Assembly: GCF_042675745.1 (NCBI RefSeq)
Contig: NZ_JBHTJM010000010.1
Coordinates: 326,336-390,335, forward strand
Direction: 5' to 3'
DNA length: 64,000 bases
From: Pseudofulvibacter geojedonensis
GTDB taxonomy: Bacteria > Bacteroidota > Bacteroidia > Flavobacteriales > Flavobacteriaceae
The position numbers and the translations under genes are program-made. Position 1 is the stretch's first letter. Every line of letters begins with the position of its first letter. The notes under the pieces were generated by a model. It was not told where the DNA came from, ran no database searches, and saw nothing but the letters and a program-made list of their open reading frames with translations. This document shows, in pieces, positions 41,005-50,903 of the stretch.

Positions 41005-41688
41005 TTAAACCTTTTTCTGTACAACTTCAAAAATTTTCCCGTCCTGTAGTTTTAAAGTTTTAGAAGGGTATTTTAAAATTAAAGCATAATCATGAGTAGC
41101 CATTAAAATAGTATTTCCGTTTTGGTTAATTTCTCTTAAAATACCCATTACTTCTATACTGGTTTGAGGGTCTAGGTTACCTGTTGGTTCATCTGCAATA
41201 ATTAGTTCGGGGTCATTTAATAAAGCCCTGGCAATAGCAATACGTTGTTGTTCTCCACCAGATAATTCATGAGGAAATTTGAAACCTTTAGAATTCATAC
41301 CTACTTTGGTTAAAACCTCATCTATACGCATTTTCATTTCTGCTTTGTTTTTCCATCCTGTGGCTTTTAATACAAACTCTAGATTATTGAAAATAGTTCT
41401 GTCTGATAGTAGTTTGAAATCTTGAAAAACAACCCCTAACTTGCGTCTTAAATGTGGTATTTCTTTATTTTTAAGAGTAGCTAGGTTATATCCCACAATA
41501 GAGCCATCACCTTCTTTTAATGGTAAATCAGCATAAAGAGTTTTCATAAAACTACTTTTTCCAGCTCCAGTTTTACCAATAAGATAAATAAATTCACCCT
41601 TGTTAATGTTAAGGGTAACATCAGATAATACTAAATTATCTTTTTGGTATATAGCAGCCTCCTTTAAGGATAAAACAGTTTCAGACAT
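41005..41688 (-). CDS. ftsE: FtsE-like ABC-transporter ATP-binding protein
   Basis: A 227-residue ATPase from the ATG at 41688; the longer frame to 41721 adds an unconserved extension. Seen: Walker A GKTGAGKSS at 39-47, the Q-loop VFQDFKLL, the signature LSGGEQQR at 142-149, Walker B LIIADEP and the H-loop ATHD. With FtsX (not in the window) FtsE controls peptidoglycan hydrolases at division. FtsE and LolD are hard to tell apart; the short GDGSIVGYNLATLKNKEIPHLRR region favours FtsE. Confidence 0.85.
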   Translation of the reverse strand: MSETVLSLKEAAIYQKDNLVLSDVTLNINKGEFIYLIGKTGAGKSSFMKTLYADLPLKEGDGSIVGYNLATLKNKEIPHLRRKLGVVFQDFKLLSDRTIFNNLEFVLKATGWKNKAEMKMRIDEVLTKVGMNSKGFKFPHELSGGEQQRIAIARALLNDPELIIADEPTGNLDPQTSIEVMGILREINQNGNTILMATHDYALILKYPSKTLKLQDGKIFEVVQKKV

Positions 41689-41918
41689 AAAAATGGTAAT
41701 TTTGAAAGTAAAAATAAGCATTAAGTGTTAAGTACAAAGAATTATAAGAGAAGAATTATTCTTAAAATAAATTATCTGTTTTTAGATTTGTACTGTTAAC
41801 AAAATATTTAATAAGTTGCCATAATTTCTTTTTAGATTGCGCGTTATAACAACTGTGAATATGTATTTTTATACTAGTGTTTACAAAGCAATGCAATGAA
41901 TGTTTAAAAAAGCATTAT

Positions 41919-44900
41919 ATGATTCATAAGAATTCCTTATTAGGTTTGTTCGTTTTTGGGGCTTTTGCCTTAAGTTGGGGGCAACAAACTAAAATTTACA
42001 CCCATGATTCTGCACCGTACTTAAAGGCTTTGTCGCTTTATAAAGCAGAACAATACTTGGCCTCTCAGGCTTTGTTTCAGAAAATAAAAAATAATTCAGA
42101 AGATGAGTTGATAGATGCAGATTGCACCTATTATATAGCTAATTGTGCAGTAAGGTTAAATCAATCAGGAGCTGATGAATTGATAACTTCTTTTGTTGAG
42201 GAATATCCAACTAGTACTAAGAAAAATGCAGCTTTTAATGATGTTGCAGATTACTATTATGGAAATAGTAAGTATGCTCATGCTTTAAAATGGTACGATC
42301 AGGTTGATGAATCTAATTTAACTCAAAAAGAAAAAGAGCCTTTTTATTTTAAAAAGGGCTATGCGTTGTTTCATACCAATCAGAAAAAAGCCTCTAAAAA
42401 GTATTTTAATTTAGTTGAAGACTCTAAGGTTTATGGTTCACAAGCTAAATATTATCTAGGGTACATTGCTTATGAAGGAGATGATTACCAAGAGGCTAAT
42501 ACTTTATTCGATCAAGTAAAAGATCAAGAGAAATACCAAGAGAAAATGGCTTATTTTCAGGCTGATATGAATTTCAAGCTAGGTAAATTTCAACAAGCGA
42601 TAGATTTAGCTAGCCAAAGACTTCCTTTGGCTTCAGATGCAGAAGAGAGATCTCAGTTAAACAAGATTGTAGGTGAGAGTTATTTCAACTTAAAGGAATA
42701 CAATAAAGCATTACCGTATTTAAAAGAGTACAAAGGAAAAAAAGGAAAGTGGACAAATACAGATCATTATCAATTAGGATATGTTTATTATCAACGACAT
42801 GAATATGAAGCTGCTATATCTGAGTTTAATAAAATAATTGACGGAAAGAATTCAGTAGCACAAAACGCTTATTATCATTTGGCAGAATGTTATGTTAAAA
42901 CAGGTAAGAAGCAACAGGCTTTAAACGCATTTAAAAATGCATCGGAGATGGATTTTAGTGTTGAAATGAAACAAGATGCTTGGTTGAATTACGCCAAGTT
43001 AAGTTACGAAATAGGAAATCCTTATCAGCCAGTTCCTGAAGTATTAGCTTCTTATATGAAAGCTTATCCAAATGATCTAAATAATGAAGAATTAGAAAAC
43101 TTATTGATAGATTCATATATCACTTCAAAAAATTACAAGGAAGCCTTGGTCTTATTAGAGGGAAAGGGAGGTTATAATTACAAAGTAGCATATCAAAAAG
43201 TAGCGTTTTATAGAGGTGTAGAGTTATTTAACGAAGGAATGTTTAATGAGGCTAAGAATCATTTTGACAAATCATTAAAAGAGCCTAGAACAAAAAACAT
43301 AACAGCCCGATCACAATTCTGGAAAGCGGAATGCGATTACTTGTTAGATAATTACCAAGAGGCTTTAATTGGTTTTAAGCAATTTCAGCAGAAAGATAGT
43401 TTGACTAAATATGCTGAAGCTAAAAATTTAGATTATCAGATAGCTTATGCTTATTTTAAACAAAAGGAATATGCTCAAGCTGTAGATGGTTTTAAAAATC
43501 ATATAGAAAAAAGCAAAGACGATATACAACGATTAAACGATTCTTACTTGCGTTTAGGTGATAGTTATTTTGTGACTACAGATTATTGGAAGGCTATGGA
43601 GGCTTACAATGAAGCTAAAAAGTTAAATAATATCGATGCAGATTATGCGCACTTTCAAAAAGCTATTTCGTATGGTTTTGTGGGTAAAAATCAAGAGAAA
43701 ATTAACGACCTAAAGTTGTTTTTAAATGATTTTGCTAATTCGCAATATAGAGACGATGCTTTGTTTGAATTAGGGAATACTTATGTAATAGTTAATGAGA
43801 GTGAAAAAGCATTAAAAACATATGATGATCTAGTGTATAAACATCCAAATAGTTCATATGTTTCCAGAGGTATGCTTAAACAAGGTTTGGTTCATTATAA
43901 TAATGACAGTAATGAACAGGCTTTAAATAAATTTAAACAAGTTGCTGTCAATTACCCAGGTTCTGCAGAGGCAAATCAGGCAGTAGCTACCGCAAGATTA
44001 ATTTATGTTGATTTAAATAGGGTAGACGAATATGCTACTTGGGTAAAAACATTGGACTTTGTTGAAGTGTCTGATGCAGATTTAGATAACACTACTTATG
44101 AAGCAGCAGAGAAACAATTTTTGCAACAAAAAACAGATCAGGCTATAGCTAGTTTTAGAAGCTATTTGCAAAGTTTTCCTAACGGATTACATGCTACTCA
44201 AGCACATTTTTATTTAGGACAAATGCTTTATAAAAAAGATGATAAAGAGAAAGCTATTCCGCATTATAAATTTGTAATAGATCAGTCTCGAAATGAATTT
44301 ACAGAACAGGCTTTGGTAAGGTTGTCTCAGTTGTACTTAGAAAACAATAATTGGCAAGAGGTTAAGCCAGTATTAGTGCGTTTAGAAGCAGAGGCAGATT
44401 TTCCGCAAAATGTAGTATTTGCTCAGTCTAACTTAATGAGAGTTAATTATGAATTAGCACAGTATGATCAGGCTGTTGTTTATGCAGAAAAAGTGTTGAA
44501 AAACCCTAAAAACAGCGATGCTATTATTAGCGATTCGCAAGTAATTATAGCTCGTTCTGCTATAAAAGTTGGAGATGAGAACAAGGCAAAAATAGCTTAT
44601 GAAGAAGTGCAAAAAATAGCTAAGGGTTCTTTAGCTGCAGAAGCATTGTACTATGAGGCTTATTTCGAAAATAAAGATTCAAATTATGAGGAATCTAATA
44701 AGACAATTCAAGAGTTAACTAAAAACTATTCGGGTTATAAGTATTATGCGGCTAAGAGTTTAGTGTTAATGGCTAAGAATTTTTATGAGCTGGAAGATTC
44801 TTATCAGGCAACATATATTTTAGAAAGAGTAATTGAAAACTTCACTCAATATGAAGATGTTGTAGAAGAGGCGCAAATAGAATTACAAAGGATTAAGCAG

Positions 44901-44966
44901 TTAGAGGCTAAAAGGAATTCATCTATTAATGTTGAGCCTCTTGAAGATAATAAAAACCAAGAATAA
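41919..44966 (+). CDS. Large TPR-repeat periplasmic protein
   Basis: A 1015-residue protein from the ATG at 41919, which gives a signal peptide (MIHKNSLLGLFVFGAFALSWGQ); the upstream frame to 41877 has no such sequence. The rest is a solenoid of TPR-like units, seen as repeated A-x-x-x-(Y/F) helices: YYIANCAVRLNQSGAD, KYYLGYIAYEGDDYQEA, YYHLAECYVKTGKKQQA, FYLGQMLYKKDDKEKA. TPR proteins scaffold envelope complexes. It lies 23 bases before the barrel gene, and the pair is probably functionally linked. Confidence 0.85.
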   Translation: MIHKNSLLGLFVFGAFALSWGQQTKIYTHDSAPYLKALSLYKAEQYLASQALFQKIKNNSEDELIDADCTYYIANCAVRLNQSGADELITSFVEEYPTSTKKNAAFNDVADYYYGNSKYAHALKWYDQVDESNLTQKEKEPFYFKKGYALFHTNQKKASKKYFNLVEDSKVYGSQAKYYLGYIAYEGDDYQEANTLFDQVKDQEKYQEKMAYFQADMNFKLGKFQQAIDLASQRLPLASDAEERSQLNKIVGESYFNLKEYNKALPYLKEYKGKKGKWTNTDHYQLGYVYYQRHEYEAAISEFNKIIDGKNSVAQNAYYHLAECYVKTGKKQQALNAFKNASEMDFSVEMKQDAWLNYAKLSYEIGNPYQPVPEVLASYMKAYPNDLNNEELENLLIDSYITSKNYKEALVLLEGKGGYNYKVAYQKVAFYRGVELFNEGMFNEAKNHFDKSLKEPRTKNITARSQFWKAECDYLLDNYQEALIGFKQFQQKDSLTKYAEAKNLDYQIAYAYFKQKEYAQAVDGFKNHIEKSKDDIQRLNDSYLRLGDSYFVTTDYWKAMEAYNEAKKLNNIDADYAHFQKAISYGFVGKNQEKINDLKLFLNDFANSQYRDDALFELGNTYVIVNESEKALKTYDDLVYKHPNSSYVSRGMLKQGLVHYNNDSNEQALNKFKQVAVNYPGSAEANQAVATARLIYVDLNRVDEYATWVKTLDFVEVSDADLDNTTYEAAEKQFLQQKTDQAIASFRSYLQSFPNGLHATQAHFYLGQMLYKKDDKEKAIPHYKFVIDQSRNEFTEQALVRLSQLYLENNNWQEVKPVLVRLEAEADFPQNVVFAQSNLMRVNYELAQYDQAVVYAEKVLKNPKNSDAIISDSQVIIARSAIKVGDENKAKIAYEEVQKIAKGSLAAEALYYEAYFENKDSNYEESNKTIQELTKNYSGYKYYAAKSLVLMAKNFYELEDSYQATYILERVIENFTQYEDVVEEAQIELQRIKQLEAKRNSSINVEPLEDNKNQE

Positions 44967-44989
44967 TTTTTGATTCAAGAAAAGAAAGT

Positions 44990-46693
44990 ATGACAAAATA
45001 TATTATATATATCGTTTTTGTGTTGGTCGGAACAAATGGTTTTGCTCAAGAAGATGAAAACATAGGTACAGAGGTTATTAATGTTGTTAAGCCATATACT
45101 CCTTCTGTATCAGACGCTTTTAAAGTGAAAGAGGTTCCAGCTGTAAATGATAGTACAGAATTAACTAAAAAGAATGTAGAGTACAAGATAGAGTCGGTGC
45201 CAGTAGCTTCAACATTTACACCAGCTAAAGGAAAAGCAGCTAACGTAGAAAAGCAAGCTCCTAAAAAGTTATATAATAATTATGCTTCATTAGCAGTGGG
45301 TAACTATTTAAATGTTTTAGGCGAGTTTTATGCAACCTTGCCAGTTAATAATACAGATAACTTTACGGTTGGTTTGAATCATCATTCAACTCAAGGAGAA
45401 ATTGATGGAGTACAGTTAGATGATAAATTTTATGATACAGATTTAAGTTTAGTATATGCAAAAAGAGATAAAGGATTGTCTTATCAGATAGAAGGAGGTT
45501 TTAAACATCAGCTTTATAATTGGTATGGTACCTCTTATGAGTTAACAGATGCTCAACGTGCAGATATCGATGCTTCTCATACTTATATGACTGGTTTGTT
45601 GGGTGGTCATGTAGAAGTTGATGATTCCTTTTTTAAAGGAGGAGATATAAGTTATAGACGATTTTGGGATGATTATAATGCAGCCGAAAACAACATAGTT
45701 TTAATGCCAGAGTTTGAAATAAATGTTGCTGATAAATTGGTGAATATTAAAGGGGTGTTAGATTATGTAGGAGGAGAGTTCGATCAATCATCAGCAGTTT
45801 TAAAGTATAGTTATTTAAAAACGGGTGTTCAGCCAAGTTTAGAATTATTGAGAGATGATTTAACGCTTAATTTAGGAGCACAATTTGTATTTGGCTTAGA
45901 TGCAGAAAATAGTGAGTCAGATTTCTTTATTTACCCAAAAGTTGCGGCTTCTTATAGGTTGTTAGGTGATAGGGTGATAGCTATTGGTGGGTTAAATGGA
46001 GACTTGCAACAAAACTCATATTATAGTTTTGCTCAAGAGAATAAATATATAGCCCCATTAATAGGAGTAGCTCCAACAGATAGGCAATATGAAGCGTATT
46101 TGGGAGTAAAAGGAAAATTATCTGGTAAAGTAAATTATACGCTTAAAGGTGCTTATGGAGCAGAAAAGAATAAGTATATGTTCGTAATGAACGCTGTTAA
46201 CGATGTAAATGTAGCAACAGAAAACTACCAAAAGGCAAATTCTTTTGGTGTTGTATATGATGATGTAAGCACTTTTAGAACAGAATTTCAATTAAAAGCT
46301 CAGGTAAATAAAAATTATTCTATAGGTTTAGATGTGGCTTATAGTAGTTTTAATACAGATGAGTTAGATAAGGTGTACAATATCCCCCAATTAGAAGCTA
46401 GTTTATTTGGAGATTTTAAGTTTAATGATAAATGGTTTGCAGGTTTAAATTTCTTTTATATAGGAGAGAGAAATGCTAGGTTGCAATCTAACGTAGTTGG
46501 TTTAGCTAGTAAAGAAATAACCTTAAAGGGTTTCTTTGATGCTAATGTAAATGTAGGTTATCATGTGTCTAATCGTTTTACAGCTTTTATAAAGGCTAAT
46601 AATGTAGCTAGTCAAGAATACCAAAGATGGTTAAGTTACCCAACTCAGCAAATCCAAGTATTAGGTGGTTTGCAGTACAAGTTCGATTTTTAA
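44990..46693 (+). CDS. TonB-receptor-like outer-membrane beta-barrel protein
   Basis: A 567-residue protein with a signal peptide (1-19, ending GFAQ), a proline-rich periplasmic stretch of about 80 residues containing INVVKPYTPSVSDAFK, and then alternating hydrophobic strands up to the terminal aromatic GGLQYKFDF, as in outer-membrane barrels. It has no plug domain I can recognise, so it is not a full TonB receptor. It follows the TPR gene by 23 bases; the VVKPYTPSV segment may contact it. Function unknown. Confidence 0.75.
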   Translation: MTKYIIYIVFVLVGTNGFAQEDENIGTEVINVVKPYTPSVSDAFKVKEVPAVNDSTELTKKNVEYKIESVPVASTFTPAKGKAANVEKQAPKKLYNNYASLAVGNYLNVLGEFYATLPVNNTDNFTVGLNHHSTQGEIDGVQLDDKFYDTDLSLVYAKRDKGLSYQIEGGFKHQLYNWYGTSYELTDAQRADIDASHTYMTGLLGGHVEVDDSFFKGGDISYRRFWDDYNAAENNIVLMPEFEINVADKLVNIKGVLDYVGGEFDQSSAVLKYSYLKTGVQPSLELLRDDLTLNLGAQFVFGLDAENSESDFFIYPKVAASYRLLGDRVIAIGGLNGDLQQNSYYSFAQENKYIAPLIGVAPTDRQYEAYLGVKGKLSGKVNYTLKGAYGAEKNKYMFVMNAVNDVNVATENYQKANSFGVVYDDVSTFRTEFQLKAQVNKNYSIGLDVAYSSFNTDELDKVYNIPQLEASLFGDFKFNDKWFAGLNFFYIGERNARLQSNVVGLASKEITLKGFFDANVNVGYHVSNRFTAFIKANNVASQEYQRWLSYPTQQIQVLGGLQYKFDF

Positions 46694-46835
46694 AATAATG
46701 TGATTTTTTGTAAGTTCAGTAGAAATAATCAACAACTTAAAAAAGTGTGACTTCAGAAATCCTTTTTAACTAATTGTTGTTGATAACTTCTTGTATTTGC
46801 GGGGGTTGATTAGTGATAATTACCGACTCTTTTTT

Positions 46836-46843
46836 TATATTTG
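46836..46843 (+). promoter_or_regulatory. Probable gyrB promoter, -7 element
   Basis: TATATTTG matches TAnnTTTG, 41 bases before the gyrB ATG; the nearest upstream TTG (46806-46808) is 27 bases away, longer than usual. Confidence 0.45.
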
Positions 46844-46884
46844 TCTGTTTCAGAAAATTTAGAATAAAATATCAAGATTTATAT

Positions 46885-48825
46885 ATGAGCGAAGAGACTA
46901 AAAATCACAATTATTCGGCAGATAGTATTCAGGCGTTAGAAGGAATGGAGCATGTTAGAATGCGTCCTTCGATGTATATTGGAGATGTAGGGGTTAGAGG
47001 TTTACACCACTTGGTTTACGAGGTGGTAGATAACTCTATAGATGAGGCTATGGCTGGGCACTGTGATAAGATTGATGTTTGGATTAACGAAGATAATTCT
47101 ATATCTGTTTTAGATAACGGGCGTGGTATTCCGGTAGGAATTCATAAAAAAGAAGGAGTTTCTGCACTACAGGTTGTAATGACTAAAATTGGAGCCGGTG
47201 GTAAGTTTGATAAAGATTCGTATAAGGTATCAGGAGGGTTACACGGTGTAGGTGTCTCTTGTGTTAATGCATTATCGAATCATTTAAAAGCTACTGTTTA
47301 CAAAGAAGGTAGAATTTGGGAACAAGAATATGAAAGAGGAAAGGCTTTATATCCTGTAAAGTCAATTGGCGAAACAGATAGAAATGGAACAATGGTTACT
47401 TTTAGACCAGACGATTCTATTTTTAAAGAAACTACAGTTTATAACTACGATACTCTAGCGGCAAGATTAAGAGAACTTTCTTTTTTAAATAAAGGTATAA
47501 CAGTTTCTATTACAGATAAACGAGAAAAAGACGAAGAAGGTAATTTTATATCGGAAACTTTTCAGTCTACAGAAGGACTTTCTGAGTTTGTAAAATATTT
47601 AGATGCAACTCGAGAGCAGTTAACTGCTGGAGTGATTGCCATGGAGGGAGAAAAGAATGGAATCCCTGTAGAAGTAGCCATGGTATATAATACTTCTTAT
47701 TCTGAGAATTTACATTCATATGTAAATAACATCAATACACACGAAGGAGGTACACATTTAAGCGGTTTTAGAAGAGGTTTAACTCATACCTTAAAGAAGT
47801 ATGCAGAGACTTCAGGAATGTTAACTAAACTTAAGTTTGATATTTCAGGAGATGATTTCCGTGAAGGATTAACAGCGATTGTTTCTGTTAAAGTTGCTGA
47901 GCCACAGTTCGAGGGGCAAACTAAAACGAAGCTAGGAAATAGAGAGGTGTCAGCTGCTGTTAGTCAAGCAGTTTCTGAGATGTTAACCGATTATTTAGAA
48001 GAACACCCAGACGATGCTAAAACAATTGTTCAGAAAGTTATTTTAGCTGCTCAGGCGCGTCATGCCGCTGCAAAGGCACGCGAAATGGTTCAGCGTAAAA
48101 CAGTAATGAGCATAGGTGGTTTACCTGGGAAATTATCTGATTGTTCTGAACAAGACCCTGCAAAATGTGAAGTGTTCCTTGTAGAGGGAGATTCGGCAGG
48201 TGGTACAGCCAAGCAAGGTCGCGACAGAAACTTCCAAGCTATTCTACCATTAAGAGGTAAAATATTGAATGTAGAGAAAGCAATGCAACATAAAGTGTTT
48301 GAAAATGAAGAAATTCGTAACATTTTTACAGCATTAGGTGTTACTATAGGTACTGAAGAAGATAGCAAAGCTTTAAATTTATCAAAACTACGTTATCATA
48401 AAATAGTTATTATGTGTGATGCCGATGTTGATGGTTCTCACATTTCTACTTTAATATTGACTTTTTTCTTTAGATATATGAAAGAGTTAATAGAAAATGG
48501 ACATATTTACATAGCTACTCCACCATTATATATGGTTAAAAAAGGAACTAAGAGTGAATATGCCTGGAATGATGATCAGCGAGATATGATAATGATGAAA
48601 TATGGTGATGGTGCAAAAATTCAACGTTATAAGGGTCTTGGAGAGATGAATGCTGAGCAATTGTGGGAAACAACAATGGATCCTGAGTTCAGAACAATGC
48701 GTCAAGTAACAATAGAGAGTTTAACCGAGGCAGATAGAATATTTTCTATGCTAATGGGAGATGAGGTTCCACCACGTAGAGAGTTTATAGAGAAGAACGC
48801 TAAATATGCAAATATTGATGCCTAA
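46885..48825 (+). CDS. gyrB: DNA gyrase subunit B
   Basis: A 646-residue ATPase subunit of gyrase. The ATG at 46885 (MSEETKNHNYSADSIQALEG) is chosen because the longer frame to 46813 runs through the promoter. Seen: the GHKL ATPase motifs (EVVDNSIDEA, DNGRGIPV, GLHGVGVSCVNALS), the transducer domain, and the TOPRIM motifs EGDSAGG and DADVDGSHI, followed by the short C-terminus QRYKGLGEMN. Length about 646 is that of the short, Bacteroidota-type GyrB. The next gene overlaps its 3 prime end. Confidence 0.97.
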   Translation: MSEETKNHNYSADSIQALEGMEHVRMRPSMYIGDVGVRGLHHLVYEVVDNSIDEAMAGHCDKIDVWINEDNSISVLDNGRGIPVGIHKKEGVSALQVVMTKIGAGGKFDKDSYKVSGGLHGVGVSCVNALSNHLKATVYKEGRIWEQEYERGKALYPVKSIGETDRNGTMVTFRPDDSIFKETTVYNYDTLAARLRELSFLNKGITVSITDKREKDEEGNFISETFQSTEGLSEFVKYLDATREQLTAGVIAMEGEKNGIPVEVAMVYNTSYSENLHSYVNNINTHEGGTHLSGFRRGLTHTLKKYAETSGMLTKLKFDISGDDFREGLTAIVSVKVAEPQFEGQTKTKLGNREVSAAVSQAVSEMLTDYLEEHPDDAKTIVQKVILAAQARHAAAKAREMVQRKTVMSIGGLPGKLSDCSEQDPAKCEVFLVEGDSAGGTAKQGRDRNFQAILPLRGKILNVEKAMQHKVFENEEIRNIFTALGVTIGTEEDSKALNLSKLRYHKIVIMCDADVDGSHISTLILTFFFRYMKELIENGHIYIATPPLYMVKKGTKSEYAWNDDQRDMIMMKYGDGAKIQRYKGLGEMNAEQLWETTMDPEFRTMRQVTIESLTEADRIFSMLMGDEVPPRREFIEKNAKYANIDA

Positions 48826-49816
48826 GTACTATTCTCTTTTACTGTTTTTTGTTGGAAGTTTTTCGTTTTCTCAAACTTTTAATGCGGATTTAGGAAGAAC
48901 GTTAGATGATTTAATTTTTCTTTCTGGAGAATATGTGTCTCCAGCTGCAGATGCGTCTATGTACCAGGCAACTTCATCTTGGTATTCTACAGCTAAAAGT
49001 TTAGATAAATTCCAAGTTGAAGTATCAGTGCATGCAAATGCTTTATACATTCCGAACAATAAAAAAAGTTATACAATTTCTAATTCAGATTTTTCAAGTT
49101 TTGAGATAAGAGGAGGAGATGATTCGGTTGTAATACCAACTGCTTTAGGAGGAGGAAATAGTACCTTTTTTGATTTTACTTTAGACGGAGAAGATTATGA
49201 AATGCAGGCTTTTGAAGGGGTTGATCAAGAGGTTTTAGCGCACCCTTTTTTACAAGCTTCTGTAGGGTTATGGAAAGAAACAGATTTAACAGTTCGTTAC
49301 TCACCTAAAGTAAAAATTGACGTGTCAGATTATCAAATTTTTGGTTTGGCTTTAAAACATAATCTTACTCAATATAACAGGAAAGAAAATAGTGTAGAAG
49401 TGGCCGTTTTATTGTCATATTCAAAATTCGATTTAGACTTATTTTTTAACGAATTTAGGTTAGAATCTTCAAATCCTCAACCAGGAGAAGAGCCAATTGC
49501 TACAGTAGATTCGGTGATTGTAGACGCAAGTTCATGGTTGTTTCAATTTATAGCGTCTAAAGAGTTTGGTAAGTTTGAGTTACACAGTTCTTTGGGTCTT
49601 TCTAGAAATCAGTTTAATTATGAGTTAGGAGGGAAAGATAGTTTAATTTTGAGCTTGTTCAATCTTAGTCTAGAAGAGTTAGAAGAAACAACAACTAATT
49701 TTAAAGGAGATGTGGGTTTAAATTATCACATAGGTAATAAATACTATATCTCATCTATGTTTACAATTGGGGAATTCCCGAATGTAAATCTGGCGTTTCA
49801 TTATAAGATAAATTAG
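48818..49816 (+). CDS. Outer-membrane-type protein, possibly DUF6588
   Basis: A 332-residue protein from ATG 48818 (MPKYYSLLLFFVGSFSFSQ, signal peptide); an ATG 12 bases earlier at 48806 lies within gyrB and is less likely. It overlaps the gyrB stop by 8 bases. After the signal peptide come short beta strands, a TIGEFPNVNLAFHYKIN C-terminus resembling an outer-membrane barrel, and a hydrophilic middle. I have some recollection of a DUF6588-type family in flavobacteria, but the match is unverified. Function unknown. Confidence 0.6.
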   Translation: MPKYYSLLLFFVGSFSFSQTFNADLGRTLDDLIFLSGEYVSPAADASMYQATSSWYSTAKSLDKFQVEVSVHANALYIPNNKKSYTISNSDFSSFEIRGGDDSVVIPTALGGGNSTFFDFTLDGEDYEMQAFEGVDQEVLAHPFLQASVGLWKETDLTVRYSPKVKIDVSDYQIFGLALKHNLTQYNRKENSVEVAVLLSYSKFDLDLFFNEFRLESSNPQPGEEPIATVDSVIVDASSWLFQFIASKEFGKFELHSSLGLSRNQFNYELGGKDSLILSLFNLSLEELEETTTNFKGDVGLNYHIGNKYYISSMFTIGEFPNVNLAFHYKIN

Positions 49817-49853
49817 AACACAATTAATAAATTAATATAATAAATTAACAAAA

Positions 49854-50780
49854 ATGAAAGTAACAGTAGTTGGAGCTGGAGCAGTAGGTGCAAGTTGTGC
49901 TGAATATATTGCCATTAAAGATTTTGCATCAGAAGTAGTATTATTAGATATCAAAGAAGGGTATGCTGAGGGGAAGGCAATGGACTTAATGCAAACAGCT
50001 TCTTTAAATGGTTTTGATACTAAAATTGTTGGTTCTACTAACGATTATTCTAAAACTGCAGGTAGTGATGTGTGTGTAATTACTTCTGGTATTCCTCGTA
50101 AACCAGGAATGACTCGTGAAGAATTAATAGGGATTAATGCTGGTATTGTTAAAACAGTTTCAGCTAGTTTGATAGAGCATTCTCCTAATACTATTATCAT
50201 AGTGGTGTCTAACCCAATGGATACGATGACCTATTTAGTTCATAAGGCTACTAATTTACCTAAGAATAGAATTATTGGAATGGGGGGAGCATTAGATTCT
50301 GCACGTTTTAAATATCGTTTAGCTGAGGCTTTAGGAGCACCTATTTCTGATGTAGATGGAATGGTGATAGGAGGGCATTCAGATAAAGGAATGGTTCCGT
50401 TAATTGGTAAAGCTGCTAGAAATTCAGTTAAAGTTTCAGAGTTTTTATCAGAAGAGAGAATGGATCAAGTTGTTCAGGATACTAAAGTTGGTGGAGCTAC
50501 CTTAACAGGTCTGTTAGGTACTTCTGCATGGTATGCACCAGGAGCAGCTGTATCTGCTATGGTGCAAGCAATTGCTTGTGATACTAAAAAAATATTCCCT
50601 TGTTCGGCATTATTAGATGGCGAGTTTGGTTTAAACGATTTGTCTATTGGTGTTCCTTGTGTTTTAGGAGCTAATGGAATCGAAAAAATTGTTGAAATTA
50701 GTTTAACAGACGCTGAAAAGGCTAAATTAGCTGAATCTGCAGAAGGTGTGCAGAAAACAAACGGATTATTAGATTTATAA
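49854..50780 (+). CDS. mdh: Malate dehydrogenase (LDH-like type)
   Basis: A 308-residue NAD-dependent TCA-cycle enzyme. Seen: the NAD loop VVGAGAVGASCAEYI at 5-19, the substrate arginines R82 and R88 in PRKPGMTREEL, N120 in VSNPMD, the catalytic pair D148/R151 in GGALDSARF and H175 in IGGHSDKG. R82 marks specificity for dicarboxylic oxaloacetate rather than pyruvate. Length and motifs match the LDH-like MDH family found in Bacteroidota. Confidence 0.96.
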   Translation: MKVTVVGAGAVGASCAEYIAIKDFASEVVLLDIKEGYAEGKAMDLMQTASLNGFDTKIVGSTNDYSKTAGSDVCVITSGIPRKPGMTREELIGINAGIVKTVSASLIEHSPNTIIIVVSNPMDTMTYLVHKATNLPKNRIIGMGGALDSARFKYRLAEALGAPISDVDGMVIGGHSDKGMVPLIGKAARNSVKVSEFLSEERMDQVVQDTKVGGATLTGLLGTSAWYAPGAAVSAMVQAIACDTKKIFPCSALLDGEFGLNDLSIGVPCVLGANGIEKIVEISLTDAEKAKLAESAEGVQKTNGLLDL

Positions 50781-50797
50781 GATTTTATATATAAAGT

Positions 50798-50832
50798 AAA
50801 AGTCATCTTTTTTAAAAAAGATGACTTTTTTT
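50798..50832 (+). terminator. Terminator after mdh
   Basis: Nearly perfect palindrome with core AGTCATCTTTT/AAAAGATGACT followed by a T-run. Confidence 0.9.
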
Positions 50833-50903
50833 ATTTAATAATGTAACAAATAGTTCTAGGTTGAGTCTAACAAGCTGAAATTAAAATTTAAACCAAAATT
50901 AAA

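Noticed and set aside
48090..48368. A 92-aa minus-strand frame within gyrB
   Set aside because: Lies under the TOPRIM region of gyrB; antisense shadow.
50474..50806. A 110-aa minus-strand frame within mdh
   Set aside because: Antisense to conserved MDH sequence and it runs through the mdh terminator.
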